A stretch of 64,000 nucleotides of DNA, taken from Sclerurus mexicanus (taxonomy: Eukaryota; Chordata; Aves; Passeriformes; Furnariidae). The stretch covers positions 125,313-189,312 of the forward strand of contig VWZF01002532.1 of the NCBI GenBank assembly GCA_013396755.1, read 5' to 3'. How positions within the stretch are numbered: the first letter of the stretch is position 1; every line of letters begins with the position of its first letter. The notes under the pieces are model-generated. The model was not told the origin of the DNA. It saw only the letters and a program-made list of their open reading frames with translations, and did not search any database. The position numbers were made by a program, and so were the translations under genes. Shown here in pieces: positions 1 to 12,062 of the stretch.

Positions 1-826
1 ACTCATAATCACAATGCAGAGTTACCAAAGAGCTCTGTGCAATGTGTGCACTGTACTAGTTACAGTACAGCAGCAGAATTAATGCTGCATGTGTGGAAGG
101 GGAAGAACTCTCTCTCACGAGAAATAAGATTAGCGTATGTATTTCCTAATAATTAAGGAGAAAAGCCCTGAAAGACAGGGTTACTGTTTATATGACAATG
201 ATTCTTTCTGTGTTCTGGCTAGCCTTCTATTTCTTTTCTGAAGACTTTGTTATCTAAGTATACTTAGGGCTAGTGACAATAGGCTATTTACATGTGATTC
301 TGTGAAAGAGAAAGGATGACAAAAACACATCAAACTGAGGTGGTAGATGTCATATTGGAATGCAACCACCCGATCACTACACTTTTCAAATACTCTTACC
401 TAAATTAAATTTAAATGAAAACAATTAACATCTAGTAAGTATTTACAAAGATTGTTTAATCATAGTGCATTAATAATTGTATCTCAATTAGATTTCAGAG
501 ACAGGACTTCAGCAACCTTTGTCTCTCTAGTATTCCCCAAACAAAGTGCCTGGATATCAGAAGCAAAACCACAGCTAGACCCACTTATGTATCTTTAGAT
601 CAAGGTAACTGCTTCTTCTTGTGTTGTGCAGGGATGAGAATAGTGCTTTTAAAGGCAAGAAAATTTCAGAGACTGCTGCCCTGAAATGTGAAGAACATTG
701 TACAGATGGTATCAAAGCCATAAACTTTGCCTTTGCTTTCCTGATTTAATGTATCAATTTCCATATCATGAAATTTTCAGCATACACCTGAATTTGGATG
801 TGTGTCAACCTAGTGTGCTCATTTAC
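1..826 (-). other. ANO5: ANO5 intron 13 (partial)
   Basis: This is intronic sequence running off the left edge. The next expected exon (TM3 region) is not present in these 826 bases. It is AT-rich; I see no repeat or RNA gene in it. Confidence 0.85.
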
Positions 827-978
827 CTGAGTTACAGGATTCCTCTTCTTTTGGGTACATTTTGCCTCGTATTCAGGCCTCAGCTGGAGTTGTTGCTGTT
901 CCTCTTCAAAATCAACCAAATCCCACTCATATTTCAGTCTAGCTTGCCGTCTCTTCCAAAACTCCAAGAAAAGTGTAA
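827..978 (-). CDS. ANO5: ANO5 exon 13: end of TM2 and following cytosolic loop
   Basis: This 152-bp exon has an acceptor ending TTGTAG and a donor CAG|GTAAAT. It starts with the last two bases of a Val codon and ends in phase 0. It encodes about residues 390-440: TLFLEFWKRRQARLKYEWD followed by the acidic, glutamine-rich VDFEEEQQQLQLRPEYEAKC. The beginning closes TM2 and the rest is the cytosolic loop before TM3. The EEEQQQLQLRP stretch is characteristic of ANO5 within the family. It is the last exon inside the window. Confidence 0.97.
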
Positions 979-2569
979 CTACAATTGGCAAATGGTAAAA
1001 TACAGTTCAGGAAGAAATGTACAAGTTCACAAACCAAGTCAAACTTCCTTCTGTACTACACTGGCTTCTGTTCTGTGGTTTATTATTTATCCTCACAGTG
1101 TGATCCATCTATTTTTATTGACTATCTATTAAAGTTCACAGCTAAAATCATAATATGAATCCAGTGATTTATTAGCTAATTGAATTCCAGAAGTAGATGA
1201 CAAGGAACATGCCAAGACAAGATATGGATATTTCCATGGTTATGAGGACCATGTTCAATTACAGTTTAACTACTTTTCATAAGCAAAATGTGACAGGAAA
1301 TTAACAGAGGAACCTGATAATACAAATAATTGCTTGCTTATAAATCTGCAATACATGAAAAACTACTACAAATAAGCAGCATGGGTTTCAAGGGGTATGT
1401 TCAAAGATTTCTATTGATTTTTGATGCTTATTTGATATCATGATTATTTTAAAGACAGTGAATGTCTGATGTTTTCCATATTCAATTTTTTTAAGACACT
1501 AGAGGAAACTGATTTCATATATAAACAACTATAAAGTTTATAATACTACATAACATTTTAAGAGCCCTCTATAAACTACTTTAAAATGTAAACATTTAGT
1601 AATCTGATTGTTCTTATTTGAACCGGAGAGGCTTCATGGTTAATAACAGGAAAGCTTATCTTCTGCAGTTCTAAACCCTTTAGCTGGTACTTCCTGAATG
1701 TCACACAAATGCTAGTGTTAAAAAACAAGAAAAGTTTAGTACAACAGCCCTACAACATCACCTTATTATATTTTTTTTAATAATTCCATATGAAAAAAGT
1801 TAGTGGTGAGATCCTTTGATAACAAATATGCAGATTTTTCTACTAGCACACAGAAGTCTATGAGATAATGAATTATCTATATTCAAATTGAAGATTTCAT
1901 TGTGATATTTCATACAAACAGTATAAAACAAAAGATGTATTTAAGGACATAAGAAAAATAACTATGCTATTCTGTATTTATAAACTTTCACAGAGTTTAA
2001 AAAAAGAACATATATTTAACACAATATGAACTTAAAAGTCTTAAAAAGTATGACTTGGTGTGAAACCATGATGATAAAGAAAGGCTGGAAATCCAACTAT
2101 TTCTAATCAAAACATTACTAATGTATGAACTTCACTGGAGTAGAACCCCGCTAATTTTCTTATCCCAAAGTACTGCTAAAACAGTGGCAGTGAAGGACCA
2201 CCATGCAGTGAAAAGACACAAAAAGCTCTCCACTCTCTCACAGGGACCCTGATAATGTGCAGGGTTTAGCAGAGAGGACTCTTACATGCACTGCAAAAAG
2301 TTGGACCTCTGGTTACTAAGGAAAGAAAGAAATGTTAGCAGTTAAGAGTACACAATATTTATGATATCCTAGATACCTGCTCGATTTTCTTTGGGTTTCT
2401 TAAATCTTAATTCCTCTGCAACTTTTAATTATTTTTATTCTTTCATCACTTTTGCTTCTGAGACAGAATACTAAAGTGAAGCTATTATTCCCCTTCTTCC
2501 CACTTGCAGTGTCCCTGAGCAGCTTGGCCAAGATCTTATTGCTTGACATAAAACATCAAATGTACTCAC
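979..2569 (-). other. ANO5: ANO5 intron 12
   Basis: This is a 1.6-kb AT-rich intron between exons 12 and 13. I see no recognisable repeat, RNA gene or additional exon. Confidence 0.85.
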
Positions 2570-2630
2570 CCCATATGCCCATGAAAATGGCAAAAAAAAG
2601 AGTTGCCACGTTGTCAAACAAATGGGAATA
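2570..2630 (-). CDS. ANO5: ANO5 exon 12: first part of TM2
   Basis: This 61-bp exon has an acceptor TTTTCTGTTGCAG and a donor TGGG|GTGAGT. It encodes YSHLFDNVATLFFAIFMGIW plus one base that completes a Val codon with exon 13. The hydrophobic LFFAIFMGIW starts TM2. Phase 0 entry and phase 1 exit match exons 11 and 13 exactly. It is separated from exon 11 by only 88 bp. Confidence 0.96.
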
Positions 2631-2718
2631 CTGCAACAGAAAACCCAGGAACAGGTCAGTACCAAAACAATTTTCAGGATGAACAAAAATAACAACTGGC
2701 TGCAGAACAGACACAGAC
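2631..2718 (-). other. ANO5: ANO5 intron 11, only 88 bp
   Basis: This very short intron has donor GTCTGT, a near-consensus branch site TACTGAC and a pyrimidine-rich acceptor ending TTGCAG. If retained it shifts the frame and brings an early stop (reading frame ends near 2674). Confidence 0.9.
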
Positions 2719-2824
2719 CTGTGAGGACTCACAGGTGGTGTTTAGTCTCCAGTACTCGCACTCTTGGTCACAAAGTGGGCACATGATGATCTCTCCTCCA
2801 ATTGCAGGGTCACAGATTTCTTTG
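2719..2824 (-). CDS. ANO5: ANO5 exon 11: cysteine-rich first extracellular/lumenal loop
   Basis: This 106-bp exon has an acceptor CCTCCTCAG. The donor is CAG|GTCTGT, which is weak after the GT. It encodes about residues 334-369, with Cys residues in EICDPAIGG, IMCPLCDQEC and NTTCESSQ. These loop cysteines are a family hallmark and probably form disulfides. The second Cys of CPLC (codon at 2770-2772) aligns with human Cys356, the site changed in gnathodiaphyseal dysplasia, and is intact here. NTT is a potential glycosylation sequon. Confidence 0.96.
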
Positions 2825-4015
2825 CTGAGGAGGAAAACATTGTAAAATATCTGTTTCCATAGCATCTTGAGAGCTGTTACATGACATTTATTTAACAAAT
2901 AAATAAAACAAGAACTCCATATGTTCAAAGCTCAAGATTTGCAGCTTCACAGCAAAGATGCCACATCTTGTCAGATTCTCTGGTGTTAACCTGTGGTTGG
3001 TCAGGGCAAGCCAAGAGATTAAGCAGCTGTTACAAGGAGTAGAATCAACAATTCTCTCAGTAGGGGCTTTCTGATTCTATCAGCAATGAATCAGGAGTGT
3101 CAGGAGCTGTACTGCATAGGCACTGCTTTTGGATGAGATATAAACCATGTTATTTCTCATGAGGTTAGCAGTGAGATCAGAACACCTTTTCTAAAAGCAG
3201 AGAGATAACTTCAGCTTTCCTATCTGCAGTAAAAGTTGCTACTTCAATTTAACTACAACAGTCGGTGAAGTTTACAATCCAATAATATCTGAACATGTAT
3301 AGCAGTATTTCCAGGTGAATTCTTAACCTAACTAAAATACAAGTCTCAAAATTACATAATTCAATAGAATAGATGAGAATTTTAACCTCTTATTCATCTT
3401 CTATGGTTAAAACTCAAAATTTTCTGGAAGCCTCCTTATAGAAAACAATGAGCAATGAAATGTCAATCCTCTTTTCTTCTCCCCACCCCCAGTCCCACAA
3501 TACAATAAATCTTGGGACCTCTGATGACACAAATACCATGCCTATTTTTAAAAAAGCAAACTATGGCTTCTGAGATACTGGATCAGTCTTTGATGCGAGA
3601 ACACTGCTGACTTGTCTCACTCATGCTTTTGGTAGTTAGTACAAATGATGACCTACAGAAAAGATTCAGACTGCTCTTCGAGACAGATTAAAGAGACTTA
3701 AGGCAACAATAAACACTTAATTTTGAGATATGTAAGTGATACTCTTAGGGCTTCATGTATTGCAGGTTCTCCAATATAAAAAGCTATTGTCAAATGGCAA
3801 TAAAATATTGCTTTTCACCTACAAATTGAGTCTTAGTAGTCACAAGTTCTGCATTAGTGGTCCACCACCTTTTCAATCAATAAAGACAGCTGAAGAACAA
3901 ATTTGTCTACTCTGACAAGCCTTAAAGCTAATGCTATCTGATGAGGGTTTTTTTGCAAGAACTAAATTTTCACAATGCTTAACTCTGCCCAGGAGATTTT
4001 CAACACTGCACTCAC
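2825..4015 (-). other. ANO5: ANO5 intron 10
   Basis: This is a 1.2-kb intron, AT-rich. I see no repeat or RNA gene in it. Confidence 0.85.
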
Positions 4016-4150
4016 CTGCTCATATTTTCATCCATTGTAAACAAGCCATAAAGAAAACAGATTAAGCCAACAACTGCTGCAAGGAATAACATCTCAGTGT
4101 AAAATCCTAGCCAGGCAAAATAGATTCCAATCTTCTCACCATAGTACTTC
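4016..4150 (-). CDS. ANO5: ANO5 exon 10: TM1
   Basis: This 135-bp exon has an acceptor TATATTCAG preceded by a long T-run and a donor AG|GTGAGT. It encodes about residues 289-334. KYYGEKIGIYFAWLGFYTEM is the highly conserved lead into the membrane domain, followed by the hydrophobic LFLAAVVGLICFLYGL (TM1) and the start of the lumenal loop (FTMDENMS). NMS is a possible glycosylation sequon. Phases 2 in and 2 out fit exons 9 and 11. Confidence 0.97.
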
Positions 4151-5048
4151 CTGAATATATAAAAAAAAAAAAAGGCAGTTAACAGGAATACAAAGCAAAA
4201 CTTAAAACTGTAATAGAGTAAACTGGCCAGAGTCAAAATGAAACACTTGGCAAAATTCTCTTTTAACAGAAGAGTAAATGCACTGATGTACAGTGGAAAA
4301 ATAAGAGTTGAAGCTGGCCATGAGAAGTTACTCCAGGTGAATGAACAAGATGAATGAACAGAATATATGGCCTCTTTTGTCCCTTTTTCCTCCTAGTAGA
4401 AGCTCCAGCTTTAAAAATCACTCTCTTTCCTATAGGATAATGTAAACAAAAATCTATTTTCTGATTTTTCCAAAGAGTTACACAAATGAACCTGAGTACA
4501 CCAGTTCTGATCATATAGTTAGAACAAATGAATAATCCACAGAAATAAAAACAGTTGTGTTACAAATGGGAAACTGTAATATTTTGTTGTATCGTATGGG
4601 CTGAATCAAAGAGATCTTGGGTAAAATGAGTTTAAGCTTGGGGTTAGAACTAAGAGTCAAGCTTCCAAACTCACTTTACTGTGTTTTTTCAAGTCTGTGT
4701 TGAAATTTCAACATTTCAAGTTGCTCGTTAAAAATCTGTGTAGGTATTGATTATAAAATCCAAGATGTTCAATATATGTGTTTCTCTGCAGCTGAATTAT
4801 CTGCAATACAGCTGACCCCCAGGAACACTGGCTAGATGGAAAGAGGCTTGATTTGAGATGAAGCATTTTTCCAGTTGTTAGTAGAAAGCCGTGTCGTGTC
4901 CTCCAAGGACTAGTGCCCAATTAATATCCTGTTCTCATTGGACTTTAAAAGGGGTAAAAATTACCCAGCAGGATCAAGTTACAAACAAATATATGCTGTG
5001 TTAGAGTGAAATCCAAGGAAACACAACAAAGCGCAGCCACTTTCTTAC
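4151..5048 (-). other. ANO5: ANO5 intron 9
   Basis: This is a 0.9-kb intron. Its acceptor-side polypyrimidine tract is an 11-12 nt T-run at about 4160-4173. Nothing else is recognised. Confidence 0.85.
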
Positions 5049-5164
5049 CTGATAAGGTCCAAAGGCTGCTCTTTGTAGAACCGCAGGAAACGGGCCCACT
5101 CCATGTATAGCGTGTACCTCTCGTTGTCACAGTTGGGATCATTGGCCTTCTTCCAGTACTGGCA
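5049..5164 (-). CDS. ANO5: ANO5 exon 9: end of cytosolic domain before TM1
   Basis: This 116-bp exon has an acceptor GCTCACAG and a donor AG|GTAAGA. It encodes about residues 251-289: CQYWKKANDPNCDNERYTLY, then MEWARFLRFYKEQPLDLI. The NERYxLYxEWAR and KEQPLDLI blocks are strongly conserved across anoctamins just before TM1. Entry is phase 0; exit leaves two bases that complete Arg with exon 10. Confidence 0.97.
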
Positions 5165-6695
5165 CTGTGAGCAAACCAGAGCAAAGGCAAAACACCCCAT
5201 CAACACACTCAACCACTGCACTGAAAGAAACCAACACTGATGATGATCCCCCCCTCTCAGGACTGTCGTGTTTGTCACTACCATTTATCTACCTGCCAAA
5301 TGCTAAGAAAATCTCAGAACTTCATCACTTCCCTGGAAATTAAACAGCACAAAATAACCTTAGTTTCTGACAGCTTTTGTAATTTTACTTTGTGCTACAG
5401 AACTCTCAGCCTTTAGATATATTTGGCTATGTCAAATATTCAGTTTGTGATCTTGGTATTCTGAATGTCTCTCAATCACAAAGAAAAACAGGAAAATCAC
5501 TCTCTAAATACAAATCAAGGAGTTTAAACACCCTAAAGTTTGCATTTTGAAAATATTTTAAAAGGTTAAATAATTCTTTTTAGACAAAGATTTGTGAGTC
5601 TCTCTCACAAGTTTTGGACTTTTCTCCTAAGATTTCTTAGCATTTAAACTAGGTTGTAGTTGTATAAAAGAGGTTCTCACTTTTTATTATCTGTGGTTCT
5701 GGTAGTCTCATCAGGATAAATTATTTCCCAGCCTAGACTAGCCTTCTACAGCATAGATCCTCATCAACTAAACTTTCCCCCTGAAAACCTAAGGAATGTC
5801 CCCACTTATTTTAATTTTCTAAGGAAAGAAAAAATATGTTCAAACTTTAAATCTATATAAAGTATTTAAAAATTACTTATGGTAGAATTCAGAAAATAAG
5901 CAATTTAAGTTCACTAAAGCATTGTGACATCTGAAATAACTATTAAAAACAAGGAGAGAATTTAAGATTTAAGCAAAGAATTAAACACAACACTCGGAAA
6001 AAAAATAAAAGGAAAAAAACCCCATATAAAATACTGTAACCTATTTCTCCCCTGTTCTCTCCATGGGATTTCAGCACTAAATCCACATAGGTCGTATTAA
6101 AAACTGACCTTACAGCAAAACTAAACACCAGTATTTACTATCCTTACCAGGTTTCCAATATTTGCTCACCAAAACTCATTGGGAGATAGGCAAGTGACCA
6201 TCCCACACTGAACTGCAGGTCTCAGGCAACTCATGTGATTTCAGTCCCAAAATAGTATGATTCCAAGAGTTTCTATGTAACTGCAGGCGGTATGCACTGC
6301 TACGTAACTACAGTGTATGTGCACACCCCATACACACACGCTGCTGAATGTATGCATTTGCAGTAGGTATTCACTCGTTGTTATAATCTTTCCAAGGTAC
6401 TACTACATGAATCACAAGCATTACAGGAATATACAATGAAATAAGTCTCTAAAGAAATGATGTGACTGACACATGGGTATATCCTCAATATTCATCTATA
6501 GGAAAAATCATTTCAGCACATAAAAGCCAAATAGTAGGGCTGGGAAATGTCTTGTGCATTATAAAACAGAATCAATGGGACAAATAGAAAAGTTTGAGTA
6601 CATTTTCATATCTGCTGGAAACAGCAAATTCACAGTAGGTAGAAGAGTGAAAACACTGGGAAATGCTCAAAGGAGCAGAAAGATAAAATACTTAC
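5165..6695 (-). other. ANO5: ANO5 intron 8
   Basis: This is a 1.5-kb AT-rich intron with no recognisable repeat, RNA gene or extra exon. Confidence 0.85.
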
Positions 6696-6809
6696 ATCAT
6701 GAAGAGGATATGCAGCTGTATAGGTGCCATTATTTAGCAGTCTCTTAATCCCAAATTTTTTCTTCCCTTCTTCTGTTCCGTATGGGCAACGTGTAAGGAT
6801 ATAATTAAC
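6696..6809 (-). CDS. ANO5: ANO5 exon 8: dimerisation-domain segment
   Basis: This 114-bp exon of 38 codons is phase 0 on both sides. The acceptor is GAATCTCAG and the donor GAT|GTAAGT. It encodes VNYILTRCPYGTEEGKKKFG, then IKRLLNNGTYTAAYPLHD. The family motif YILxRxxYG...KxGIxRLLNxxxYxxAYPLHD is complete. This is the C-terminal part of the cytosolic anoctamin dimerisation domain. Confidence 0.97.
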
Positions 6810-7133
6810 CTGAGATTCAAAGACAAGAATTTCAGATCTTACGGCCATTTAATGGAATTCTACAATGGCTGTGCACTGTGTATAAACTGAACAATATGCA
6901 AAAGCATAAAGTATTTCTTCAGAAGGCCTTACCCCACATAAGAACACTTTAGGCAGACATCCAGAAGATCTGCTCCAACAAATATTATTCCAGATTTCTA
7001 AGAAAGATGCACAGGCACCCAGGCCTCCCTGTATCTACCACAGTTTCTACACTCACTCCTTCCTTGCATGAATGATCTGATGGGGTCATGTAAATGTGCA
7101 TGTAAATGTAAGCAGTCAAATTCATATACGTAC
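6810..7133 (-). other. ANO5: ANO5 intron 7
   Basis: This is a 324-bp intron starting with donor GTACGT. The next GT four bases downstream would break the frame, so the donor at 7133-7132 is preferred. No repeat is seen. Confidence 0.85.
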
Positions 7134-7418
7134 TATTCTGTTTCTCATGGATGGTGAGAAGAAAGTGCTCTCATCGTTGATGAGGTACAGCTCCTGCTTG
7201 TCCTTGCTGAATGGTGCTGTGAAATAGTCTGGCTCGGGGTGCATCACCTTCTCGGGTAGCCTGAGTGGGAAAAGCACGCAATCCAGGGGGTTCTCCACCG
7301 TGGAGGGAATGTCATTCTCCTTGATGGGAACTTTGATGTTCAGCACTTCTGCATATGTGATCAGAACCTCCCATGGCGCATGGATCTTCACAAAAAAAAT
7401 CTTGCCATCTTCAGATTC
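7134..7418 (-). CDS. ANO5: ANO5 exon 7: core of cytosolic dimerisation domain
   Basis: This 285-bp exon of 95 codons is the largest in the window. The acceptor is CTGGGGCAG and the donor ATA|GTACGT. It encodes about residues 118-212 and includes the anoctamin signature FFVKIHAPWEVLITYAEVL near its start, followed by IKVPIKENDIP, then FTAPFSKDKQELYLI and the SMRNRI block at the end. Both ends are phase 0. It matches human ANO5 along its length without an obvious gap. Confidence 0.98.
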
Positions 7419-8393
7419 CTGCCCCAGGAAAGTTAGATTAGACATCAGACCAAACTGTGTTTTACTCCAAGATCTACAGAAGCAGTGTTTCTACAAAATT
7501 TATCACCTTTCACATATTTTTGAAAGATTTAAAGAAGAAAAAAAAAAGGAAGAGGGAATAGGGGAAGTTTTCTTATATATATATATTTAATTGAAAAGCA
7601 TATCTGAGTGGTTGTCTGTTCATAAAAACAATCTTTGCACTATTAAAAGTTCACAAAGGCTTTTCAAACCATATTAATTTCATACATTCAGACCTGAAAA
7701 TTATCAGTACACTGAGTGAACTGGAAACACAAGTAGTAATCTTACCACAGGCCTCACCCAACAGTGTATGCTCTTTTAGTGTTCCTCTGCATACACAGTG
7801 GAAAACGGCAATCAGAAGGCATTATTAACATATTGCTCAATGAATTCCCCATCTATAGATGTTGCAGTCTGAAACTCATCAAGAGTTATTTCACCCCACC
7901 CAGCCTCTGGCACACTGGCTGCATCAGCCAAAATCCCAAGTTCTCCAGTTGTTAAACCAAACACATTAATCAAACATCCTCAAGTTGTTACAGCAGGGCC
8001 CTTCCTCACAGTTACAACATCCAGTGGGCATAACTAATCCATTCACTGCCTTCCAAACTTGTTACTCGTTGTTAGGTGGGATTAAATTCAGCTGTGAGCA
8101 TAGTTCCCATTTAAGTGGATTTAAATCAAATCACAGCTATTTTAGAATAACTTTCTTTTTGTTACGAAAGCAAAAGCCATCACTTCCTCTTGAATGAAAA
8201 TTATTCTGCTTCCACAATTCTTATGAATGTATCTGAAAAAAGGACTCAAATAAACATATTAATCTTGTTTTACCTGAAGTAGTCACACTCCACTGAAATC
8301 CACAAGTATAATTTATAATTTTTCTCAAAGAAACAAAGTGGTTTATTAATTTGCAGGTCTATTTCTCTGGTCCTAATTTTTTTTTTTTTTTAC
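7419..8393 (-). other. ANO5: ANO5 intron 6
   Basis: This is a 1.0-kb intron that begins just after a 14-nt T-run on the plus strand (8377-8390), read as an A-rich donor flank. A short AT repeat lies at about 7575-7588. No other element is recognised. Confidence 0.85.
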
Positions 8394-8462
8394 CTTCTTG
8401 TCTTCTGTTTCTAATTCCAAACCAGCCTTTTGCAGATTGCTCTCAAATTCTTTTCTTCTTTC
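8394..8462 (-). CDS. ANO5: ANO5 exon 6: charged linker in dimerisation domain
   Basis: This 69-bp exon of 23 codons is phase 0 at both ends. The acceptor is CTCTCTAG and the donor AAG|GTAAAA. It encodes ERRKEFESNLQKAGLELETE, then DKK. It matches the human ANO5 ERRKEFETNL...GLELEIED stretch nearly residue for residue. It is too short to stand out as an open frame and was found by searching for the expected linker. Confidence 0.95.
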
Positions 8463-11354
8463 CTAGAGAGAAATAAGCACACTTTACTAACTGATGAAGT
8501 TAGCACAACTAACTGATGATTCACTGAGTTTCAGCTTCTCTCAGCTGCCCTGATGATAACCCCTTAATGCTACCTGACCTTCTAAAAGTAAGCAGACAAA
8601 AGCCAGCTTATGCATACCAGGCCACTTCCAAGTGCAGGCCAGCTTTGTGATGGCAACACAGCGGGAATTGCAACAGGAAACCTATTGGGTAGGAAAAGGC
8701 TTGTTCTGTGTTACTATCTGATTCATCACAGAAGGAATTATGTCTTGTGTCTTGAGCACTTCTGACTCTTCAGGAGGCTGGTGTGTGGGGTGTGTTACCG
8801 TTCAAGTTAAGCTGCATTCTCAAGAGAATGTCAATCAAAACTAGATGAAAATAAAAAGTCTGGAATCACGTGGAAGACTGATTGCTCACAGTCAGATCTA
8901 TTTACCTGATACAGATGTTCAAATACTGATTACAGGCAATTCAAACAGTACTTCACAAACATCACTGTAAAACCAGATAAGACCAACAAATCACCACGTG
9001 TAAGCTTCCATGTGCTTAGCTGCATAAAGTCAGTGTGGACTTGAGCAGAGACAAACAAACCTGCCTGGGGCAGTGAGTGGTGGCTCTATGACCTCTGTGA
9101 GCTTGAGATTCTTCTGGAACTCTTTATTTTGCCAAGTAATTCCTAGCTAAGAACATTTTCTTCCTCTCCTTCTCTCTATATTTTTTGCTCCTATTGTGAG
9201 ACTGCATTCATTTCCTTGTAATTATATAAAATTTGCTGAAGAATCGGCAGAATAATGATAAGCCAAATATTGAGCCCTAGCCCTTTAGAATGCCCAAGCT
9301 AGACCATCAATTTATTTCTGGCTAAAACCTGCAATGCTGTCCTATGCTTTATCTATCAAAACATCTTAAATTACATTTTTCAAACATCCTTAAAAATGCA
9401 AAACACCATAGTTTTCAGCCAATTTCCTTTCCCTGCATGTCTCTAGGAGCAGACTGCCTTTTTACATTTCAGTCTGCATAAACTACACAAATGAATACAG
9501 ACTGAAGAACAGCTTTTACAGCCCTCAAATGTACCTTAAGATGTATTGATGTATTTTCCTGTGTTAGTGGCCTTTCATTTTCACTTGTGCCATCTGATTT
9601 TGCCAAATATTATTAGATATTAAATTAGACACATGACTACATAAACTTGCAAATATGATAACTCCTCAATTCTAGCACATGCTGGGGGCAATTCCACACA
9701 CCATTTTTTAATTAACCTATCCACTAACCTTCCTACATGCACATGTATAAACACACCAGAGAACTCTGGTTTGCTGAGCTGATAATCAAATAGAGAACAA
9801 TACAACTAAAAGGTGATTTAAGAGTGCATGTTAAAAGTGGTAGGAAAGTTGACATTCAAGTCTAGTACCCAAAGCTATGTGCTACTCCAGGCTATATTTT
9901 TTGTCCAAACAAAGCATGCTCGTGTGTTTTCTTTCCCTAGCAAATGCTGGAGGAGAGCCAAGTAAGTCAGCTCAGAGGGTTCTCTGCCACCAGACACCAG
10001 CCAGCTCCTCTCCAGCTGTTCAGCTCAGGAACAAACAGTGCCAAACGGTTTGGCCCCTTACTTGTCTTTACTTACTATACACTTGGTGTGATAAACTGAA
10101 GTGCTCTAACAGAAATTATGCTCTTTTTACCACCTTGCTCTCCTCCCATAAGCCCTCTTCTCTGAAACCCATGCAATGTACTGTATTTTCCACTCACTGG
10201 AAACAACCATTTTTAAAAGCAAATCAATCTGCTGCTATTGTAAAAAACAAAAGATGCTCTCCCCTTTCTTGCCAGATACTGGATTTCTTTGTGTCACTGT
10301 CAAAGACTTAAAATGGAAAAAATGTACCCTTGGGCCAGTGCTGGTTGTTTTTAATGTGTACTTGTTAGAATTTTGAGCTTACTGCCCCAAACCTAAAAAG
10401 CTACAGCTGGTGCATTTATTTCTAACTCTGCTATAGATGCCATTCTGCTGTCACAGAAGGAGGAGGGAAGCTTTGTAAGTCATTGCATTAGTGAAGGCCA
10501 GTCAGAAGGGGCTAATGTCCTTCCTAACATTTTAAGTACAGTGCTTCTTAAGCCTGCCCCAAGCACCTGTAACACACTGAAACCCCATTTTCTGAGACTG
10601 TGGCCTAGGTAAGAGAGAGGCCAGAAGAACACTGACCTCACCAAACACCACTGCGGAGATCACCCATGATGGGGGATAAACACAGAGTAACTTTATGATC
10701 TAACACATACAGGGCTGTAATGAATCATACCAATAGGACTAACAACATCAGATCCAAAGTCCAGCAGTAATAATGTGCCCAATGCAGGTGCAACACTGCA
10801 TGATCATGTACCTACAGAAGAGAGACAACTGCTATAAACCTGTTTGTGATAACAATGCCAGTACTGCTGGTCACAACAGTCCATGAACAGGGGAATAAAC
10901 TAATTTTAAGTTTACAACACACTACTCCTTAAACAAACTCCTCTTCTTGCATTTCCTTTAGGCAGGGAGCACCAAGCTCACCACAGCCTTTTATGCATCA
11001 GGACTCTAGGGCTTATTCTAGCATATTGGGAAATAAATATTGCCTTGAGGAACATTTACATGCTACTGTAAAGCATACAAGAACCCAGCTCTTAACTGTA
11101 TCCTGAGAACACACAGTATGGGCTCAGTTTGGGCTCAGGCTTCCCACACAGCTCCCTTGGAAGACAGTTTCAGATGAGATGGAGGCTGTTTAGGAAAGGC
11201 TTCTTGTCATCTCACCCACCCAGAGCCACGGGAGGAGGCTGACAGCATGGATGAGATAACTGGCCCTGCTGCAGCATGGAGGGACTGCCCACATGGTTTG
11301 GGAGGGTGTTCTGTGTGCCTTCCAAAGGGAGGGCTGGTACCCATCTCCTCTGGG

Positions 11355-11604
11355 CTCAAGGGAATGGCACGAAGCTATTTCAGGAGAGATTTAGGCTCGG
11401 TATTAGGAAGCGAAGGTTCTTCCCCCAGAGGGTGGCTGGGCACTGAACAGGCTCCCCAGGGCAGTGGGCACAGCATCAAGCCTGACAGAGTTCAAGTACC
11501 ATTTGGACAATGCTCTTGGGCTGTCCTGTGCAGGGCCAGGAGTTGGACTTCGATGATCCTAATGTGTCCCTTCCAACTCAGCATACTCTACGATTCTGTG
11601 ACAG
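11355..11604 (+). mobile_element. CR1 LINE 3' fragment
   Basis: This shows the typical avian CR1 3' region: GCTATTTCAGGAGAGATTTA, GGCTCCCCAGGGCAGTGG, AGGAGTTGGACTTCGATGAT and CTTCCAACTCAGCATA, with a tail ending CGATTCTGTGA. It may begin further left (about 11190), where similarity is less clear. Confidence 0.85.
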
Positions 11605-12062
11605 AATCACAGAACTCCTGAACTCCAGTGCCCAACTACCCTCTGGGTAAAAAACCTTTAGTTCCTAATACCCAGCCTAAACCTCCCCCAACTCAGTCTC
11701 AGGCCGTTTCCTTGAGCCCCGTCACTGGTCACAGGAGTGAAGAAATCAGCTCAGTATCTGCCCCTCCTCTTCCCCTTATNACCATTTGGACAATGCTCTT
11801 GGGCTGTCCTGTGCAGGGCCAGGAGTTGGACTTCGATGATCCTAATGTGTCCCTTCCAACTCAGCATACTCTACGATTCTGTGACAGAATCACAGAACTC
11901 CTGAACTCCAGTGCCCAACTACCCTCTGGGTAAAAAACCTTTAGTTCCTAATACCCAGCCTAAACCTCCCCCAACTCAGTCTCAGGCCGTTTCCTTGAGC
12001 CCCGTCACTGGTCACAGGAGTGAAGAAATCAGCTCAGTATCTGCCCCTCCTCTTCCCCTTAT
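11498..12062. repeat. Direct duplication flanking an N (probable assembly artefact)
   Basis: Bases 11498-11779 and 11781-12062 appear identical over 282 bp and are separated only by the N at 11780. This is the pattern of two contig ends that overlap but were scaffolded instead of merged. Confidence 0.9.

Noticed and set aside
698..1132. 144-codon plus-strand frame
   Set aside because: It is the antisense shadow of ANO5 exon 13.
11247..11933. Plus-strand frames of 101-124 codons
   Set aside because: They lie in CR1 sequence and the artefactual duplication.
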